NCBI GenBank assembly: GCA_030628975.1
Contig: DAOVPZ010000054.1
Coordinates: 1 to 7,126 of the forward strand
DNA: 7,126 nucleotides
Direction of reading: 5' to 3'
Origin: Candidatus Cloacimonadota bacterium
Lineage (GTDB): Bacteria > Cloacimonadota > Cloacimonadia > JGIOTU-2
Shown here in pieces: positions 5,533 through 7,126 of the stretch. The position numbers were made by a program, and so were the translations under genes. The notes below the pieces were generated by a model, which did not search any database, was not told where the DNA came from, and saw only the letters and a program-made list of their open reading frames with translations. Each line of letters begins with the position of its first letter. The first letter of the stretch is position 1.

Positions 5533-7126
5533 GCATTTTTTTAATTTCTGATTTATAATCTTTATTTACTAATTGATAAAGATAAATTCCATCTGATAAT
5601 TTATTGCCATTATTATCTATACCATTCCATTCAATTTTGCCTTTTGTCTTTTGCCTTTTGAATTCTTTAACCAGCTGTCCCTTTACATTATAGATTTTTA
5701 TCTTTGTGTTCTTTGAGGGCTTTGTGTTGAAAAAAGATATAGTAGTGGAACTGCTGAAGGGATTGGGGAAAGAGGATAAATAAATCTCATTGTTGTAAAT
5801 ATTTTCATCATCAATTGATTGATTTAAATTATAAGAATAGATTGAAGCACATTCTACTTGTGTGCTGATAAAATAGTTATTGTTGTTTTGAGTATAAAAA
5901 TTTAAATATGGAGCCCATCCATTGAAATAAATATAATCAAAACTTTCCAGATATCCTGAAGGATTACCGGATAAATCAAATAAACCAATACAATATCCAT
6001 ATACTTGAAACAGAATATCGTCATTAATAAAACTAAATGATTGAAGAGAGTATTCTGTTGAAAATTTTTCCATTAATTGGAAAGGTGTTTCAAATATATA
6101 GAATTTTTCCGGATAAGGTTCTAAAAGAGCAGACTCCATATGTGCATAGTTCTCAACCTTATTTAATGTAATCCCGTAATCTGGACCAAAATTATTTATT
6201 GTATGTACTAACTCAGGTTCATTTTCTTCAAATCCTCCGTAAATAAATAAATCCTGGTAAGGATATGAATACACCTCCAGTACGTAGAAATACTCATTAT
6301 AAAAAAAGCCTACACCATTTGTAAATGTAGGAAATATATATTCAAAGGCAATTTCTGGATTTGTTGGATCGGTCATATCATATTTTACTATTTTTTGATG
6401 TGGAGCACCCCACCACCAATAAAAGCAATACAACATATCAGGCTCATTATTATTAATAATAAGAACAGGGATTCCGAATCCATCTTGAGTTTCAAAATCA
6501 GACTGTAAAATAGGCTCCTGAGGGTTTGAAATATCAAATAAACATAGTCTTATAACAATATCTCTATTCACATATGTGCTATATAGTTTGTTTGAAAGAA
6601 CCTTACTACCACATATTCTAAAGCTATCTAATAATGTATTTTCAATTTCTGGTAACCCAATATTTGATAAGTTATATATATAAATACCATCATTTTCTGT
6701 AGGAATAAAAATATAGTCATCAACTATGTTAATCCATTTTATTCCTATTCTATGGTTTGTATGAGTTTGTTCGTTATTTATAAATTCAATAGTACCATTA
6801 TAAAAAGAATATTTGTAGATTCCATCGTTTGGGGTTCCCCAATATAGATAATCATTGTATAATTTAATATTTGAATTTGAACTTCCCCATAGCCCTGAAA
6901 AATATAATTGATTTTCTGAAAAAGTCCAAAAGCAGGTAAAATATGGGTTTTCAATATCTGAAATGTTTACTACCTCTATACCTTCAGGTGTCTGAGGAAT
7001 AATGATATAATCATTTACTTTTGCAAAATCTCCCCATATCCCGGATGATGTATATCTATAATAATCTGTAATAAATTCCCAATTATGGATATCAGATGTG
7101 TCCCAAAATGCAAGTGCTTCGTTTCC
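5519..7126 (-). CDS. secreted beta-propeller-like protein with T9SS/FlgD-type C-terminal sorting domain (5' end cut off)
   Basis: The frame is open from the window edge at 7126 to the TAA at 5519, giving 535 visible residues with no N-terminus or signal peptide. A GTG at 6571 (visible residue 186) lies inside the continuous coding sequence and is not the real start. Several stretches follow an LVIVD-like blade pattern, hydrophobic 'DYIYIP...GIYIYNLSDPxNP': VNDYIIIPQTPEGIEVVNIS near 37-56, VDDYIFIPTENDGIYIYNLS near 135-154, LCLFDISNPQEPIL near 194-207 and VKYDMTDPTNPEI near 247-259. This suggests an extracellular beta-propeller; the ligand is unknown. From about residue 449 the C-terminus holds PNPF (454-457), a KIYNVKGQLVK strand, WNGIDNNG, SDGIYLYQL and KKMLLLR, the layout of type A sorting / FlgD Ig-like domains that direct export and surface attachment in Bacteroidota relatives. 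Residues 490-497 (KRQKTKGK) come from a 7-base tandem repeat. It is rich in Asn, Tyr, Ile and Phe, and transcribed towards sppA. Confidence 0.88.
   Translation of the reverse strand, partial: GNEALAFWDTSDIHNWEFITDYYRYTSSGIWGDFAKVNDYIIIPQTPEGIEVVNISDIENPYFTCFWTFSENQLYFSGLWGSSNSNIKLYNDYLYWGTPNDGIYKYSFYNGTIEFINNEQTHTNHRIGIKWINIVDDYIFIPTENDGIYIYNLSNIGLPEIENTLLDSFRICGSKVLSNKLYSTYVNRDIVIRLCLFDISNPQEPILQSDFETQDGFGIPVLIINNNEPDMLYCFYWWWGAPHQKIVKYDMTDPTNPEIAFEYIFPTFTNGVGFFYNEYFYVLEVYSYPYQDLFIYGGFEENEPELVHTINNFGPDYGITLNKVENYAHMESALLEPYPEKFYIFETPFQLMEKFSTEYSLQSFSFINDDILFQVYGYCIGLFDLSGNPSGYLESFDYIYFNGWAPYLNFYTQNNNNYFISTQVECASIYSYNLNQSIDDENIYNNEIYLSSFPNPFSSSTTISFFNTKPSKNTKIKIYNVKGQLVKEFKRQKTKGKIEWNGIDNNGNKLSDGIYLYQLVNKDYKSEIKKMLLLR
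5635..5660. repeat. 7-base tandem repeat translated within the sorting domain
   Basis: On the plus strand ttttgcc, ttttgtc, ttttgcc and a partial ttttg follow each other without gaps; the coding strand reads as AAAAGGC/AAAAGAC-type units. They encode KRQKTKGK in the surface protein, between the GQLVKEF strand and IEWNG. The unit is not a multiple of three, so gain or loss of one copy would shift the frame of the last 40 or so residues. The coding-strand unit resembles the array after sppA (AGTTGGC against AAAAGGC, each with a GAC variant). Confidence 0.75.

Noticed and set aside
5519..6571. A 350-residue gene starting at the GTG at 6571
   Set aside because: The codons upstream of 6571 are open to the window edge and encode matching blade-like sequence, so the start lies beyond the window.

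Overview
The window is AT-rich DNA that appears to come from a bacterium of the Fibrobacterota-Chlorobiota-Bacteroidota side of the tree. A Cloacimonadota-like lineage is my best guess. The main clue is a minus-strand surface protein that ends in a PNPF...GIYLYQL...KKMLLLR type C-terminal sorting domain (T9SS type A / FlgD-like). The low GC content, asparagine/tyrosine-rich extracellular protein and many small degenerate repeats around genes fit this. The placement is inference; no rRNA or marker phylogeny is available here.

Layout. Positions 1-173 are an AT-rich leader ending in a Shine-Dalgarno. Three complete plus-strand housekeeping genes follow: leuS (leucyl-tRNA synthetase, 174-2660), rsmA/ksgA (16S rRNA adenine dimethyltransferase, 2735-3529) and sppA (membrane-anchored signal peptide peptidase, 3628-5367). 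The gaps are 74 and 98 bases with no convincing terminator, so co-transcription is plausible. A strong bidirectional hairpin terminator (about 5432-5473) separates them from a convergent minus-strand gene. That gene runs from 5519 to the right edge. Its frame is open all the way to 7126, so it is truncated at its N-terminus, and the visible 535 residues look like a beta-propeller made of LVIVD-like repeats followed by the sorting domain. Together the genes cover charging of tRNA-Leu, ribosome maturation, clearance of membrane signal peptides and a secreted structural or binding protein; they form no obvious single pathway.

The most interesting content is the set of small repeats. A GC-rich perfect palindrome (TCCGCCAGCTGGCGGA) occurs twice: once inside leuS, read in frame, and once against the Shine-Dalgarno of sppA. 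Degenerate tandem repeats with units of 8, 10 and 7 bases lie in the three intergenic gaps. The 8-mer and 7-mer arrays include the stop codons of leuS and sppA. Another 7-mer array is translated inside the sorting domain of the minus-strand gene, and an imperfect palindrome covers that gene's stop codon. Small elements are therefore concentrated at gene ends and in tolerant protein loops, and some have become coding sequence. No phage, IS, CRISPR, defence or RNA genes were seen, and no gap without a gene exceeds 300 bases.
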